DNA of 64,000 bases, taken from positions 1,922,001 to 1,986,000 of the forward strand of contig NZ_CP079801.1 in the NCBI RefSeq assembly GCF_021545785.1. The letters run 5' to 3'. The position numbers were made by a program, and so were the translations under genes. The DNA is from Halopseudomonas maritima (GTDB lineage: Bacteria; Pseudomonadota; Gammaproteobacteria; Pseudomonadales; Pseudomonadaceae). The notes beneath the pieces were generated by a model. That model made no database searches. It saw only the letters and a program-made list of their open reading frames with translations, and had not been told where the DNA came from. How positions within the stretch are numbered: position 1 is the stretch's first letter; each line of letters opens with the position of its first letter. This document shows positions 42,937-51,559 of the stretch, one piece after another.

Positions 42937-43389
42937 ATGAGCGAGCCCCAATACGCCGGTTTCTGGCTGCGTTTCGGCGCAACCATTATTGATTCCGTGA
43001 TCTTCGGTCTGGTGCTGATGGTGCCGCTGACGCTGATCTACGGCGAGCGTTACTGGATCGACGAAACCATGGTGCACGGCGCCTGGGATGTGTTGCTCAG
43101 CTACGTTGTGCCCTTTATCGCCACGCTCTGGTTCTGGCGCCGCTTTCTCGGTACGCCGGGCAAGATGCTGCTGCGTCTGCGGGTGGTTGATGCGCGTAGC
43201 GGCGAGCCCCTGCCGCTGGGCCAGTGTGTGCTGCGCTATATCGGCTATTTTGTGTCTGCCTTGCCGCTGTGTCTGGGCTTTCTCTGGGTGGCCTTTGATT
43301 CACGCAAGCAGGCTTGGCACGACAAGATCGGTGGCAGCGTGGTGATCGTCGAGCCCCGAGAGCCGGTGCGCTTCGAAGGCCGAGAGTAA
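42937..43389 (+). CDS. RDD family membrane protein
   Basis: A 150-residue protein with three helices. AGFWLRFGATIIDSVIFGLV is the typical RDD first helix (Arg and Asp), FLGTPGKMLLRLRVVDARSG the central conserved loop, and VAFDSRKQAWHDKIGGSVVI the last conserved block. AAAGGA precedes the ATG at 42937. Function of stand-alone RDD proteins is mostly unknown. It is followed 11 bp later by a DCC protein gene, so the two are likely co-transcribed. Confidence 0.85.
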   Translation: MSEPQYAGFWLRFGATIIDSVIFGLVLMVPLTLIYGERYWIDETMVHGAWDVLLSYVVPFIATLWFWRRFLGTPGKMLLRLRVVDARSGEPLPLGQCVLRYIGYFVSALPLCLGFLWVAFDSRKQAWHDKIGGSVVIVEPREPVRFEGRE

Positions 43390-43400
43390 GAGACGCAAGC

Positions 43401-43811
43401 ATGAGCGTTGCCGAGACGCCGGTGATCCTGTTCGATGGGGTCTGCAAGCTCTGCAGCGCCTGGACCAATTTCATCATCAAGTACGACGCCGAGCACCGCT
43501 TCCGGCTTTGCAGTGTGCAGTCGGCGGCTGGTCAGCGGCTGCTGGCGCAACACGGCTATCCGACCGATATCTTTGAAACTATGCTGGTAAGCGATGGCAG
43601 GCGCTGTTTCGAGAAGAGCGCCGCGTTCTTCTTCGTCATGAATCGGCTTGGCTGGCCGTGGCGCGGCCTGCTGGTGTTTCGGCTGATTCCGCGCCCGCTG
43701 CGCGACTGGCTGTATGACCGCATTGCGCTGAACCGCTACCGGCTGTTTGGCCGTTACCAGCTGTGCCAGCTGCCGTCTGCCGATCACGCTGGGCGCTTTG
43801 TCGATGAGTAG
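43401..43811 (+). CDS. DCC family (DUF393) thiol-disulfide oxidoreductase-like protein
   Basis: A 136-residue protein with the DUF393 opening ILFDGVCKLCSAWTNFIIKY. Its DGVCKLC motif gives the family name DCC and a possible redox CxxC pair. GQRLLAQHGYPTDIFETMLV and FRLIPRPLRDWLYDRIALNRY are further family blocks. Such proteins are predicted oxidoreductases, with little direct proof. It lies close behind the RDD gene. Confidence 0.85.
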   Translation: MSVAETPVILFDGVCKLCSAWTNFIIKYDAEHRFRLCSVQSAAGQRLLAQHGYPTDIFETMLVSDGRRCFEKSAAFFFVMNRLGWPWRGLLVFRLIPRPLRDWLYDRIALNRYRLFGRYQLCQLPSADHAGRFVDE

Positions 43812-43921
43812 GGATGAGCGCTGAGGCTGGGCCGCTGAATCGTCGCCAGCTGCAACCCTGAGGCGGTGTCGCGGTCCAATCGGGAGTTGGGCCACTGCGG
43901 CCCGTTTTCCAAGGAGTGGTT

Positions 43922-44758
43922 GTGTCGACAGTGTGGACTCCCCGAGTGTGGCTCAGCGTGGTGCTGGGCATCTTCCTGCAGCCCTTCGTGTTCCTGTACG
44001 TCAACCGGCCAGGCTTGTTCTGGCTCTACCTCGTCGCCAGCCTTGTTACCGCCGGGGTGGACTGGTTCTTCGGGCTCGCGCTGACCCTGGCGTTCAGCCT
44101 GATCTGCCCGTTGCATGCGGCCTTGATTGCGCGCCGCTATGACCCGGCACAAGCGCGTCGCTGGTACTGCCGTGCCTGGGTGCCGGTTGGCCTGTATCTG
44201 CTATTGATGACCAGTATTCTCGGTACCCGCCTGTACTTGTACGAACCCTATTCGGTGCCCTCGGCGTCAATGCATCCGACCCTGCTGGAAGGCGATCTGT
44301 TTATTGCGCAAAAGTGGGGGTTTGCCCACCGCAGCCTGTTTGGCCAGCGGCTGCCGGGCAGCGGCCTGGTGGATACCGCGCGCCTGCGCCGTGGCCAGGT
44401 GTATGTGTTTTATCCGCCGGACCAGCAGGTGTTGTACGTCAAACGCCTGATGGCGCTGCCGGGTGACGTGATCGCGCTCACGCCGGATGCGGTGGTGGTC
44501 AACGGTCAGATTCTGCCCCGCACGCTGTTGGTGGATGCAGCAGGTCGCCGTGTCTACCGCGAGAGTAACGGCGGGCAAAGCTATCGCATTCAGGAGCTGG
44601 ATGACGCGCCGCCAGGCGAGGTGCGCACCTTCAAGGTGCCGCCCGACCACTATTTCTTTCTGGGCGACAACCGTGACAACTCCAACGACAGCCGTTACTT
44701 CGGCAGTGTGCCGGCCGAGCACATTGTCGGAGAGCTGGTTTGGCATTGGCGCGACTGA
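43922..44758 (+). CDS. lepB: Signal peptidase I-like protein with extended membrane N-terminus
   Basis: A 278-residue S26 signal peptidase starting at GTG 43922, with AAGGAG 5 bp upstream; a GTG at 43916 would overlap that site. The catalytic Ser is in SVPSASMHPTL (Ser116) and the general-base Lys in YVKRLMALPGD (Lys174). The closing box FFLGDNRDNSNDSRYFGSVP is intact. About 95 residues with three helices precede the usual final helix before the catalytic part, where LepB has two. It would cleave signal peptides on the periplasmic side. It is not beside lepA or rnc, so it is probably a second, paralogous peptidase. Confidence 0.85.
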   Translation: MSTVWTPRVWLSVVLGIFLQPFVFLYVNRPGLFWLYLVASLVTAGVDWFFGLALTLAFSLICPLHAALIARRYDPAQARRWYCRAWVPVGLYLLLMTSILGTRLYLYEPYSVPSASMHPTLLEGDLFIAQKWGFAHRSLFGQRLPGSGLVDTARLRRGQVYVFYPPDQQVLYVKRLMALPGDVIALTPDAVVVNGQILPRTLLVDAAGRRVYRESNGGQSYRIQELDDAPPGEVRTFKVPPDHYFFLGDNRDNSNDSRYFGSVPAEHIVGELVWHWRD

Positions 44759-45111
44759 CGCAGGCGTCAGCTCGCGTCCACGGCCACGCGCTGAACAGCC
44801 ACTGGGTTGGCAGGGCGTCGCTGCGCTGGGGGACAGGTTGGGCGCGATGGAGTGCAAGTGCACCCCAACTCGTCCCAGAGCATTCATTCGACCACGACGG
44901 TAAATAGCATCAGGCCGGCGGGCTACCTGCAGTAGGCACAGATGTTAGCGCTGGCGGCACAGGCGCCTAGGCGTAGAGCAGGAAGCTGGCGTCGTATATG
45001 ACGGTCCGTGGTTGAAATCGACCGTCGCAGTGTGGTGATCTTGCTGTCGGCGTAGCGTCAACGCGCTGTGAAAATGTCGTCAAGCTGCGTTGTTTTTCGG
45101 AGAGCTCCTGC
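44759..45111. other. 353-bp gap before colR, nothing recognised
   Basis: No convincing coding sequence, RNA gene, repeat or operator was found. Only the ribosome site GGAG close to the colR ATG stands out. Confidence 0.5.
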
Positions 45112-45789
45112 ATGCGTATTCTGGTCATCGAGGATAACCGCGACATCCTCGCCAATGTGATGGACTACCTGCAGCTCAAGGGCTACACGGTGGATTGTGC
45201 GCAGGACGGGGTGTCCGGACTGCACCTGGCGGTCAGCGATCATTACGACCTGATCGTGTTGGACATCATGCTGCCCGGCATAGATGGTTATCAGCTCTGT
45301 CAGCGGCTGCGTGACGACGCCGGACGCGATACCCCGATCATCATGCTGACCGCGCGCGATGCGCTGGATGACCGGCTCAAGGGGCTCAACGTTGGCGCTG
45401 ACGATTACCTGCTCAAACCTTTCGCCTTGTCTGAGCTGGTGGCCCGTATCGAGGCCATTTTGCGTCGCAGCAGTGGCGGCGGGCGTCATCGGCTGCAGGT
45501 CGGTGACCTGAGCTATGATCTCGACACCCTGCAGGTCAGCCGCGCCGGCCAGGCGCTCAAGTTGAATCCGGTCGGTCTCAAATTGCTGGAAGTGCTGATG
45601 CGCAAGAGCCCCGCAGTGATCCGCCGCACTGTGCTGGAAGAGGCGCTGTGGGGTGATGAGCTGCCCGACAGTGACAGCCTGCGCAGCCACATTCACCAGT
45701 TGCGGCAAATCCTCGACAAGCCCTTCGAAACGCCGTTGATTCACACCGTTCATGGCGTTGGCTACAGCCTTGCGGAGCCCTTGTCGTGA
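45112..45789 (+). CDS. colR: Response regulator ColR
   Basis: A 225-residue OmpR-type regulator. The receiver begins MRILVIEDNRDILANVMDYL, with phospho-acceptor Asp in LIVLDIMLPGIDGY (Asp51) and Lys in LLKPFALSEL. The winged helix has SLRSHIHQLRQILDKPF and LIHTVHGVGYSLAEP. The run of residues is very close to Pseudomonas ColR, which adjusts the outer membrane under metal stress and supports root colonisation. The kinase gene overlaps its stop (GTGA) and a methyltransferase follows, as in other pseudomonads. Confidence 0.87.
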   Translation: MRILVIEDNRDILANVMDYLQLKGYTVDCAQDGVSGLHLAVSDHYDLIVLDIMLPGIDGYQLCQRLRDDAGRDTPIIMLTARDALDDRLKGLNVGADDYLLKPFALSELVARIEAILRRSSGGGRHRLQVGDLSYDLDTLQVSRAGQALKLNPVGLKLLEVLMRKSPAVIRRTVLEEALWGDELPDSDSLRSHIHQLRQILDKPFETPLIHTVHGVGYSLAEPLS

Positions 45790-47048
45790 TTCGCAAGCAG
45801 CCGCTGCGGCGGCGCATCGTGATTGCCTTTACCCTGATGACGCTGGCGGTCAGCGGAGTGTTTTCCCTGGGTATCGTAGCGATCGTGCACTTTGTCGAAG
45901 AACACCTGGTATCGCAGGAGATGGGCGAGGAGCTTGATAGCGTCCTGCGGCAGGACCTGGCGCAGGGGCTGCCCCCTCGGCTGGACGCCAAGACCCGCTT
46001 GTATGCCTCGCACATGCCAGGCTATGAGATCCCGGCGCGCTTGCGCGATATGCAAGAGGGATTCAGCGAACTGGTTGATAACGATCATGCTTTGTACGTC
46101 TACGTGCGTCAGATCGATCTGCAGCGCTTTGTACTGGTGCAGGAGCAGGCTGAGTTTGAGGCGCGGGAAAATATTCTATTCGCTGTGGTGTTTGCCGGGT
46201 TTCTGCTCAGTGTGCTGCTCGGAGCGCTGCTTGGCTGGCTGATGGCGCATAAGATTATGGCGCCGATTACCCGCCTGGCGAGCCAGGTACAGCACCGCGA
46301 CCAACTGTTGCCGCTGGCCCCACCGCTGGCTCCGGACTACGCCGATGACGAGGTCGGTCACCTGGCCGAAGCGTTCGATGCGACGCTCAGCCAGCTGCGC
46401 CGTTCGCTGGAACGTGAGCGCTTGTTTACCGGTGACGTCAGTCATGAGCTGCGCACTCCGTTGATGATCATTGCTACCTCGACCGAGCTGCTAGAGGCCA
46501 GCGATCTGGGTGAGCGGGAGCGCAGACAGGTGGATCGTATTGCCCGCGCTGCCGAGGAAATGAACGAGTTGGTGGGTACCTTCATGTTGCTGGCGCGCGC
46601 CAAGGGTCAGGCTGTGCGTTTGACCGGTGATTCCCGGTTGCTGGATATTGCGCGTGAACAGAGCGAGCGCTGGCAGCGCGGTTTTGCCGATAAGGGGCTC
46701 TCTTTCAAGCTGGTTGTCGAGGCAGAGGACGCGGGCAGTTACCACCCGGGGCTGCTGGCGACGGTGATCTCCAACCTGTTGCGCAATGCGCTGCACTATA
46801 CCGAGCAGGGAGAGGTGCGTTTGGTGTTGCAGCAGGGCGGGTTCCGGGTTGAGGACGCCGGGCCTGGGGTGCCGTCAGAGCAGCAGAGTGAGATATTCGA
46901 GCCGTTCGTGCGTTGCGCCGAGGCACGTGGCGAGGGGCTAGGGCTTGGCCTGTCGCTGGTCAAGCGCATCTGTGCCCACCAGGGTTGGGCGGTGACCATG
47001 TGCTCGCCGGCCTCGGGCGGCAGCTGTTTTGAAGTCATCTTTGCTTGA
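45786..47048 (+). CDS. colS: Sensor histidine kinase ColS
   Basis: A 420-residue membrane kinase from a GTG overlapping colR. TM1 is about 11-33, the periplasmic part about 34-120 with many Glu residues (FVEEHLVSQEMGEELD, VQEQAEFEARE), and TM2 about 125-150. HAMP, HisKA with GDVSHELRTPLMI (His near 220) and the ATPase boxes NLLRNALHYTE, DAGPGV and GLGLGLSLVKRI follow. ColS of P. putida responds to excess iron, zinc and other metals through acidic residues in its periplasmic part. The acidic clusters here fit that role but are not proof of it. Confidence 0.85.
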   Translation: MIRKQPLRRRIVIAFTLMTLAVSGVFSLGIVAIVHFVEEHLVSQEMGEELDSVLRQDLAQGLPPRLDAKTRLYASHMPGYEIPARLRDMQEGFSELVDNDHALYVYVRQIDLQRFVLVQEQAEFEARENILFAVVFAGFLLSVLLGALLGWLMAHKIMAPITRLASQVQHRDQLLPLAPPLAPDYADDEVGHLAEAFDATLSQLRRSLERERLFTGDVSHELRTPLMIIATSTELLEASDLGERERRQVDRIARAAEEMNELVGTFMLLARAKGQAVRLTGDSRLLDIAREQSERWQRGFADKGLSFKLVVEAEDAGSYHPGLLATVISNLLRNALHYTEQGEVRLVLQQGGFRVEDAGPGVPSEQQSEIFEPFVRCAEARGEGLGLGLSLVKRICAHQGWAVTMCSPASGGSCFEVIFA

Positions 47049-47165
47049 GAACCGGTGGCGCGGGGGATTAATTGCCGTTTTCACGAAATTTTGACATCCC
47101 TTTGACGGGGCCTTGATCCTCTGCTGAATAGCCTGACAGCACCTACCACTGTCAGGGTCACCGTC

Positions 47166-47858
47166 ATGTCCGAAGTCAAACCGATCCAGCTCGCGTTCTC
47201 CGACAAGTACGACCGCAATCATTCCCAGCAGTATCTCGACAAACATCAGGCCGGTCTCTCGCGCCGACTGTCCAACTGGCGCGACATGCAGCTCGCGCGC
47301 CGGGCGTTGAAAGATGCCGGTGAGCCGAATCTGGTGCTGGATCTGCCCTGTGGTGCCGGTCGCTTTTGGCCATTGCTGGCCGAAGCGCCAAATCGGGTGA
47401 TTCTGGCGGCCGACAACTCGGCCGACATGATTCGCACGGCGGTTGCCGGGCAGTCGCCTGAAGTCGTGGCGCGGGTTAAGTCGTTTCAGACCTCAGCCTT
47501 TGATATTGAGTTAGCTGACAACGCCGTCGACAGCATCTTCTGCATGCGGTTGATCCACCATGTGGCTGACCATGAGCACCGACTGGCGCTGTTACGTGAG
47601 TGCGCGCGGGTCACCCGGGACACGCTGATCATTTCGCTGTGGGTTGATGGCAACTACAAGGCCTGGAAGCGCGCCCGACTGGAAGCACGCCGTGCGCAGA
47701 AAGGGCGGACCGGACAAAACCAGAATCGCTTTGTGGTTGCGCGTGATGTGATTGAAGCCGAGTTTCGTGAAGCCGGTTTCAGCGAAGTCAGCCATCACGA
47801 CTTTCTGCCGGGCTACGCCATGTGGCGGGTGTACGTGCTGCGCAAGGCGAACCCGTGA
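47166..47858 (+). CDS. Class I SAM-dependent methyltransferase in the ColRS locus
   Basis: A 230-residue cytosolic methyltransferase. LVLDLPCGAGRFWPLLAEAP is motif I (SAM loop), VILAADNSADMIRTA carries the acidic residue that holds the ribose, and NAVDSIFCMRLIHHVADHEH is motif IV. A Lys/Arg-rich stretch (KAWKRARLEARRAQKGRTGQ) follows. It lies 117 bp after colS on the same strand; in other pseudomonads a methyltransferase of this kind and inaA adjoin colRS. A role in LPS or envelope modification is therefore likely but unproven. Confidence 0.82.
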   Translation: MSEVKPIQLAFSDKYDRNHSQQYLDKHQAGLSRRLSNWRDMQLARRALKDAGEPNLVLDLPCGAGRFWPLLAEAPNRVILAADNSADMIRTAVAGQSPEVVARVKSFQTSAFDIELADNAVDSIFCMRLIHHVADHEHRLALLRECARVTRDTLIISLWVDGNYKAWKRARLEARRAQKGRTGQNQNRFVVARDVIEAEFREAGFSEVSHHDFLPGYAMWRVYVLRKANP

Positions 47859-47873
47859 GCGCTGTCATCCCGG

Positions 47874-49250
47874 CTACTTGGCCAGCAGGCTGGGTAGCCA
47901 GGTAATGAGCCCCGGCCAGCAGGCGGCAATCGCCAGCATCATGAGCTGAATCAGGATAAAGGGCAGCACGCCCCGATAGATTGCCGAGGTTGGAATCTCC
48001 GGCGGGGTGACGCTGCGCAGATAGAACAGCGACAGGCCGAAGGGCGGTGTGAGGAACGAGGTCTGCAGATTCAGCGCGATCATCACGCCCAGCCAGACCG
48101 GGTCCACGCCCATGCTCAGCAGCACCGGGCCGACGATCGGCACCACCACGAAGGTGATCTCGATAAAGTCGAGAATGAAGCCCAGCAGGAAGATCGCCAG
48201 CATCACCACCAGCATGGCGGTAAAGGCACCACCCGGCAGCGAGTGGAACAGCTCGTGAATCAGCTCGTCACCGCCAAAGCCGCGGAATACCAGCGAGAAG
48301 ATGGACGCGCCCAGCAGGATCATGAACACCATGGCACTGATCTCGGCGGTCGCCTGGGCCACCTCGCGCAGCTTGCCGAGATTCAGCTGGCGCTTGAACA
48401 ACGCCAACAGGCCGGCGCCCAGGGCGCCAACGGCGGCGGCCTCGGTAGGTGTGGCAACGCCTGCCAGAATCGACCCCAGCACCGCCATGATCAGTAGCAG
48501 CGGCGGCAGCAGGCTGCGCAGCAGCTGCGTGACCGACACCGCGCCACTGTCCTGCGGCGTGGGTGCCGGCAGCTTTTCCGGCTGACGCAGGGCAACGAAC
48601 GCCAGATAGGCCAGGTACAGCAACACCAGCAGCAGCCCTGGCAGCAGTGCGCCGACAAACAGATCGCTAACGGTGACGGTCTTGGGCGAGAAGATACCCA
48701 GCTTCTGCTGGGCCTGCTGATAGGCGTTGGAGAGCACATCGCCCAGTAGTACCAGGATGATCGAGGGCGGAATGATCTGCCCCAGCGTGCCGGTGGCGGC
48801 CAGGGTGCCGGTTGCCAGCGCCGGATCATAGCCCCGGCGTAACATGGTCGGCAGGGCTAGCAGGCCGAGCGTGACCACGGTGGCGCCAACAATGCCGGTA
48901 CTGGCTGCCAGGAGTGCGCCGACGATGCACACTGAGAAGGCCAGCCCGCCGCGCAGACTGCCGAACAACCGCGACATGGACTCCAGCAAGTCTTCGGCAA
49001 TCTTCGACTTTTCCAGCATCACGCCCATGAACACGAACAGCGGTACGGCCAGCAGTGTCTGGTTGGTCATGGTGCCGTACAGGCGGCTGGGCAGGGCGCC
49101 GAGAAAGCTGGGCTCAAACAGGTTGAAGAGGATGCCGATACCGGCAAACAGCAGGGAAACCCCGCCCAGGGTAAAGGCCACCGGGAAGCCCGCCATCAGC
49201 GCCAGGCAGAGGCATACGAACAGGGCAATCGCCATGATTTCACCGCCCAT
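47874..49250 (-). CDS. dctM: TRAP transporter large permease (DctM type)
   Basis: A 458-residue membrane protein with about 12 helices. TRAP large-subunit hallmarks are TLLAVPLFVFMGVMLEKSKI, ASTGIVGATVVTLGLLALP, GTLGQIIPPSIILVLLGDVL, GVATPTEAAAVGALGAGLL and LQTSFLTPPFGLSLFYLRSV. It is of the mannitol/chloroaromatic (COG4664) type, which imports carboxylates with sodium. Its start overlaps the dctQ stop (ATGA). No binding-protein gene adjoins; the one at 36798-37898 is of the matching type. Confidence 0.9.
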   Translation of the reverse strand: MGGEIMAIALFVCLCLALMAGFPVAFTLGGVSLLFAGIGILFNLFEPSFLGALPSRLYGTMTNQTLLAVPLFVFMGVMLEKSKIAEDLLESMSRLFGSLRGGLAFSVCIVGALLAASTGIVGATVVTLGLLALPTMLRRGYDPALATGTLAATGTLGQIIPPSIILVLLGDVLSNAYQQAQQKLGIFSPKTVTVSDLFVGALLPGLLLVLLYLAYLAFVALRQPEKLPAPTPQDSGAVSVTQLLRSLLPPLLLIMAVLGSILAGVATPTEAAAVGALGAGLLALFKRQLNLGKLREVAQATAEISAMVFMILLGASIFSLVFRGFGGDELIHELFHSLPGGAFTAMLVVMLAIFLLGFILDFIEITFVVVPIVGPVLLSMGVDPVWLGVMIALNLQTSFLTPPFGLSLFYLRSVTPPEIPTSAIYRGVLPFILIQLMMLAIAACWPGLITWLPSLLAK

Positions 49251-49825
49251 TACAGGTGCTCCTCATGGCTTGTCGGCAAATGCGTGTTGCTAACGCCGCC
49301 CAGCACCGCCAGGGTCTTGAACACCTGTGCCAGTCCTTGCAGCAGCAAGCTGGCGACCAGCAATAGAATGAAGCTCTTGTGTATGTAGACCCAGGCAAGG
49401 CCGCCGGCATCGGCCGAGCGTTCCTGGCGTTGCCAGGACATGGCGACGTAGTCCCAGCAGTTCCACGCCAGAAACAGGCACATCGGCAATAGAAACAGCA
49501 GGCTGCCGAGCAGGTCGATCAGCGCCTTGCCGCGATTGCCCATGCGCCGGTAGAAAATGTCGACACGGACATGGGCGTCGCGCTGCAGCGCCCATGCGGC
49601 GGCGCCGAGAAACACCAGCGAGTGGGCGTAGAGGATGACTTCCTGGGTGGCGGTGGCACCAATGCTGAAGCCATAGCGCAGCAGCACCACGGCGCAGGTC
49701 AGCAGCACCATCAGTAGCGTTAGCCAGGCAACCGTGCGGCCGAGCAGGCGGGTGCCACGATCAATGTGCCCGGCAAGATAAAGCCCGGCGGAGAGCAAGC
49801 GTTGGGTCATGTAGCTGGTGTCCAT
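49250..49825 (-). CDS. dctQ: TRAP transporter small permease (DctQ type)
   Basis: A 191-residue protein with four helices. VAWLTLLMVLLTCAVVLLRY, TQEVILYAHSLVFLGAAAWAL and DAHVRVDIFYRRMGNRGKAL form the DctQ core, and the longer C-terminus with the SWQRQERSADAGGLAWVYIH block is typical of the COG4665 group. It forms the membrane unit with DctM and is translated in overlap with it. Confidence 0.88.
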   Translation of the reverse strand: MDTSYMTQRLLSAGLYLAGHIDRGTRLLGRTVAWLTLLMVLLTCAVVLLRYGFSIGATATQEVILYAHSLVFLGAAAWALQRDAHVRVDIFYRRMGNRGKALIDLLGSLLFLLPMCLFLAWNCWDYVAMSWQRQERSADAGGLAWVYIHKSFILLLVASLLLQGLAQVFKTLAVLGGVSNTHLPTSHEEHL

Positions 49826-49849
49826 CAGGGGTTGGGGATGCCAACCTGC

Positions 49850-50242
49850 TCAGGACGGAATCACCCGGGTACGACCGCGGTCATCAATGGCAACGAAGAC
49901 AAAGGTGGCTTCGGTGACCTTGCGGCTCTCATCGTGGGCCAGATCTTCGCTCCAGACTTCGACCAGGATCTTGATCGAGCTGCGGCCAATGTCCAGCACC
50001 TCGCCGTGAAACGCCAGCTGTGCACCCACCGGCACCGGGACCATGAAGCCCATGCGGTCGATGGCGACCGTGGCGACGCGGCCACGGGCAATGCGTGCAG
50101 CAATGCTGGTACCAGCGGCGTCCATCTGTGCCACCAGCCAGCCCCCATAGATGTCGCCAAAGCTGTTGCAGTCGCGTGGCAGGGCGGTGATTTTGAGAGC
50201 CAGTTCGCCCTGTGGCACGGGATCGGTATCTAAATCGTGCAT
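49850..50242 (-). CDS. yciA: Acyl-CoA thioesterase, YciA type
   Basis: A 130-residue hot-dog fold enzyme. The YciA pattern is clear: LKITALPRDCNSFGDIYGGW, LVAQMDAAGTSIAARIARGR with the catalytic Asp, and TVAIDRMGFMVPVPVGAQLAF. It hydrolyses acyl-CoA esters in the cytosol. It lies 24 bp upstream of dctQ on the same strand, so co-transcription is possible without an evident functional link. Confidence 0.88.
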   Translation of the reverse strand: MHDLDTDPVPQGELALKITALPRDCNSFGDIYGGWLVAQMDAAGTSIAARIARGRVATVAIDRMGFMVPVPVGAQLAFHGEVLDIGRSSIKILVEVWSEDLAHDESRKVTEATFVFVAIDDRGRTRVIPS

Positions 50243-50391
50243 TGGTAGACTCGGTAATGGTCTATTGTATTTGTTGTGCCGTGCCTCGGCGCGAGCCCGT
50301 TACGCGGCAAGCCGCCTATGGTAAGGGATTGCCGCCTGCCTCTCAATCATTGTCTGGCAGCGTTCTGCTGCAGATTCTGCGCTTCACACAA

Positions 50392-50420
50392 TTGTCATAA
50401 TTCGTGAATAGAGTTGTCAC
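50392..50420 (+). promoter_or_regulatory. Pho box before pstS
   Basis: Three 7-mers at exact 11-bp spacing: TTGTCAT (50392), CGTGAAT (50403) and TTGTCAC (50414), with 4-bp AT-rich or mixed spacers. This is the PhoB direct-repeat layout (CTGTCAT consensus). It ends 56 bp before the pstS start. Confidence 0.8.
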
Positions 50421-50476
50421 AACCCGCTCTGATACTGAGTCGCGTGTTGCAAACACTACCTCAACAGGAGAATGAC

Positions 50477-51445
50477 ATGAAACTCAAGCGCTTGTTCGCT
50501 GCCGTGACCTTCGCTGCTACCGGCCTGGTTGCCGGCACCAGCTTTGCCGCCGTTGATCCGGCCCTGGAAGACTACCAGCGCGTTGGCGGTGTATCCGGCA
50601 ACCTGTCCAGCGTTGGTTCCGACACTCTGGCCAACATGATGACCCTGTGGGCCGAAGAATTTAAGCGCCTGTACCCCAACGTCAACGTACAGATTCAGGC
50701 CGCTGGTTCCTCCACTGCGCCACCGGCACTGACCGAAGGTACCTCCAACCTGGCACCGATGAGCCGCATGATGAAGGACAGCGAAATCCAGGCCTTCGAA
50801 GAGCGCTATGGCTACAAGCCGACCGCTATTCCGGTTGCTATCGATGCCCTGGCTGTCTTCGCACACAAGGACAACCCGATCGAAGGCCTGACCATGGCTC
50901 AGGTTGACGGCATCTTCTCTGCTACCCGTCTGTGCGGTGGCGATGATCTGGACACCTGGGGCAAGCTGGGTCTGACCGGCGCCTGGGCTGATCGTGACAT
51001 CCAGCTGTACGGTCGCAACTCGGTATCCGGCACCTACGGTTACTTCAAGGAAAACGCTCTGTGTAAGGGTGACTTCCGCAGCGGTGTAAACGAGCAGCCC
51101 GGTTCTGCTTCTGTTGTTCAGTCGGTCAGCCAGTCGCTGAACGCAGTGGGTTACTCCGGTCTGGGCTACAAGACCTCCAGCGTCCGCGCTGTTCCGCTGG
51201 CAGCTGAAGAAGGCCAGCCCTTCATCGAAGCCAACGAAGAGAACGCCATCGCCGGTACTTACCCGCTGTCGCGCTTCCTCTACGTATACGTGAACAAGGC
51301 GCCGAATGGCGAGCTGGCTCCGCTGGAGCGCGAGTTCGTCAAGCTGATGCTGTCCAAGCAGGGCCAGGAAGTGGTCTTCAAGGACGGTTACGTGCCGATG
51401 CCCAAGCGTGCTGTGGACAACGTCCATCAGGAACTGGGCTTCTAA
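50477..51445 (+). CDS. pstS: Phosphate-binding periplasmic protein PstS
   Basis: A 322-residue exported protein with signal peptide (MKLKRLFAAVTFAATGLVAG, cleaved after FA-AV). The phosphate-binding loops are SSVGSDTLANMMTLWAEEF, QIQAAGSSTAPPALTEGTSN, and YGRNSVSGTYGYFKENALC. GQEVVFKDGYVPMPKRAV closes the fold. CAACAGGAGAATGAC precedes the ATG at 50477. It is the longer PstS branch common in pseudomonads. It is first of the pst operon behind a strong Pho box, and an intrinsic terminator after it should give it excess over the membrane genes. Confidence 0.93.
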   Translation: MKLKRLFAAVTFAATGLVAGTSFAAVDPALEDYQRVGGVSGNLSSVGSDTLANMMTLWAEEFKRLYPNVNVQIQAAGSSTAPPALTEGTSNLAPMSRMMKDSEIQAFEERYGYKPTAIPVAIDALAVFAHKDNPIEGLTMAQVDGIFSATRLCGGDDLDTWGKLGLTGAWADRDIQLYGRNSVSGTYGYFKENALCKGDFRSGVNEQPGSASVVQSVSQSLNAVGYSGLGYKTSSVRAVPLAAEEGQPFIEANEENAIAGTYPLSRFLYVYVNKAPNGELAPLEREFVKLMLSKQGQEVVFKDGYVPMPKRAVDNVHQELGF

Positions 51446-51473
51446 GCAGCAGCTTTTCGGCATGGATGCCAGG

Positions 51474-51506
51474 AAAAGGGGGGTGTCGACGACACGCCCC
51501 TTTTTT
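51474..51506 (+). terminator. Intrinsic terminator between pstS and pstC
   Basis: AAAAGGGGGGTGTC pairs with GACACGCCCC plus TTTT across a 3-base loop, with one G-G mismatch, and ends in six T. It should stop most transcripts after pstS. Confidence 0.8.
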
Positions 51507-51518
51507 GCCGTCACCTGG

Positions 51519-51536
51519 CTGTAACCAATCCGTCAT
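51519..51536 (+). promoter_or_regulatory. Second candidate Pho box, before pstC
   Basis: CTGTAAC (51519) and CCGTCAT (51530) at 11-bp spacing with a CAAT spacer, 23 bp before the pstC start. Fit is fair; it could give pstC its own phosphate-controlled promoter. Confidence 0.5.
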
Positions 51537-51559
51537 ATTGACCCTGTAGGGTGTGCGCC

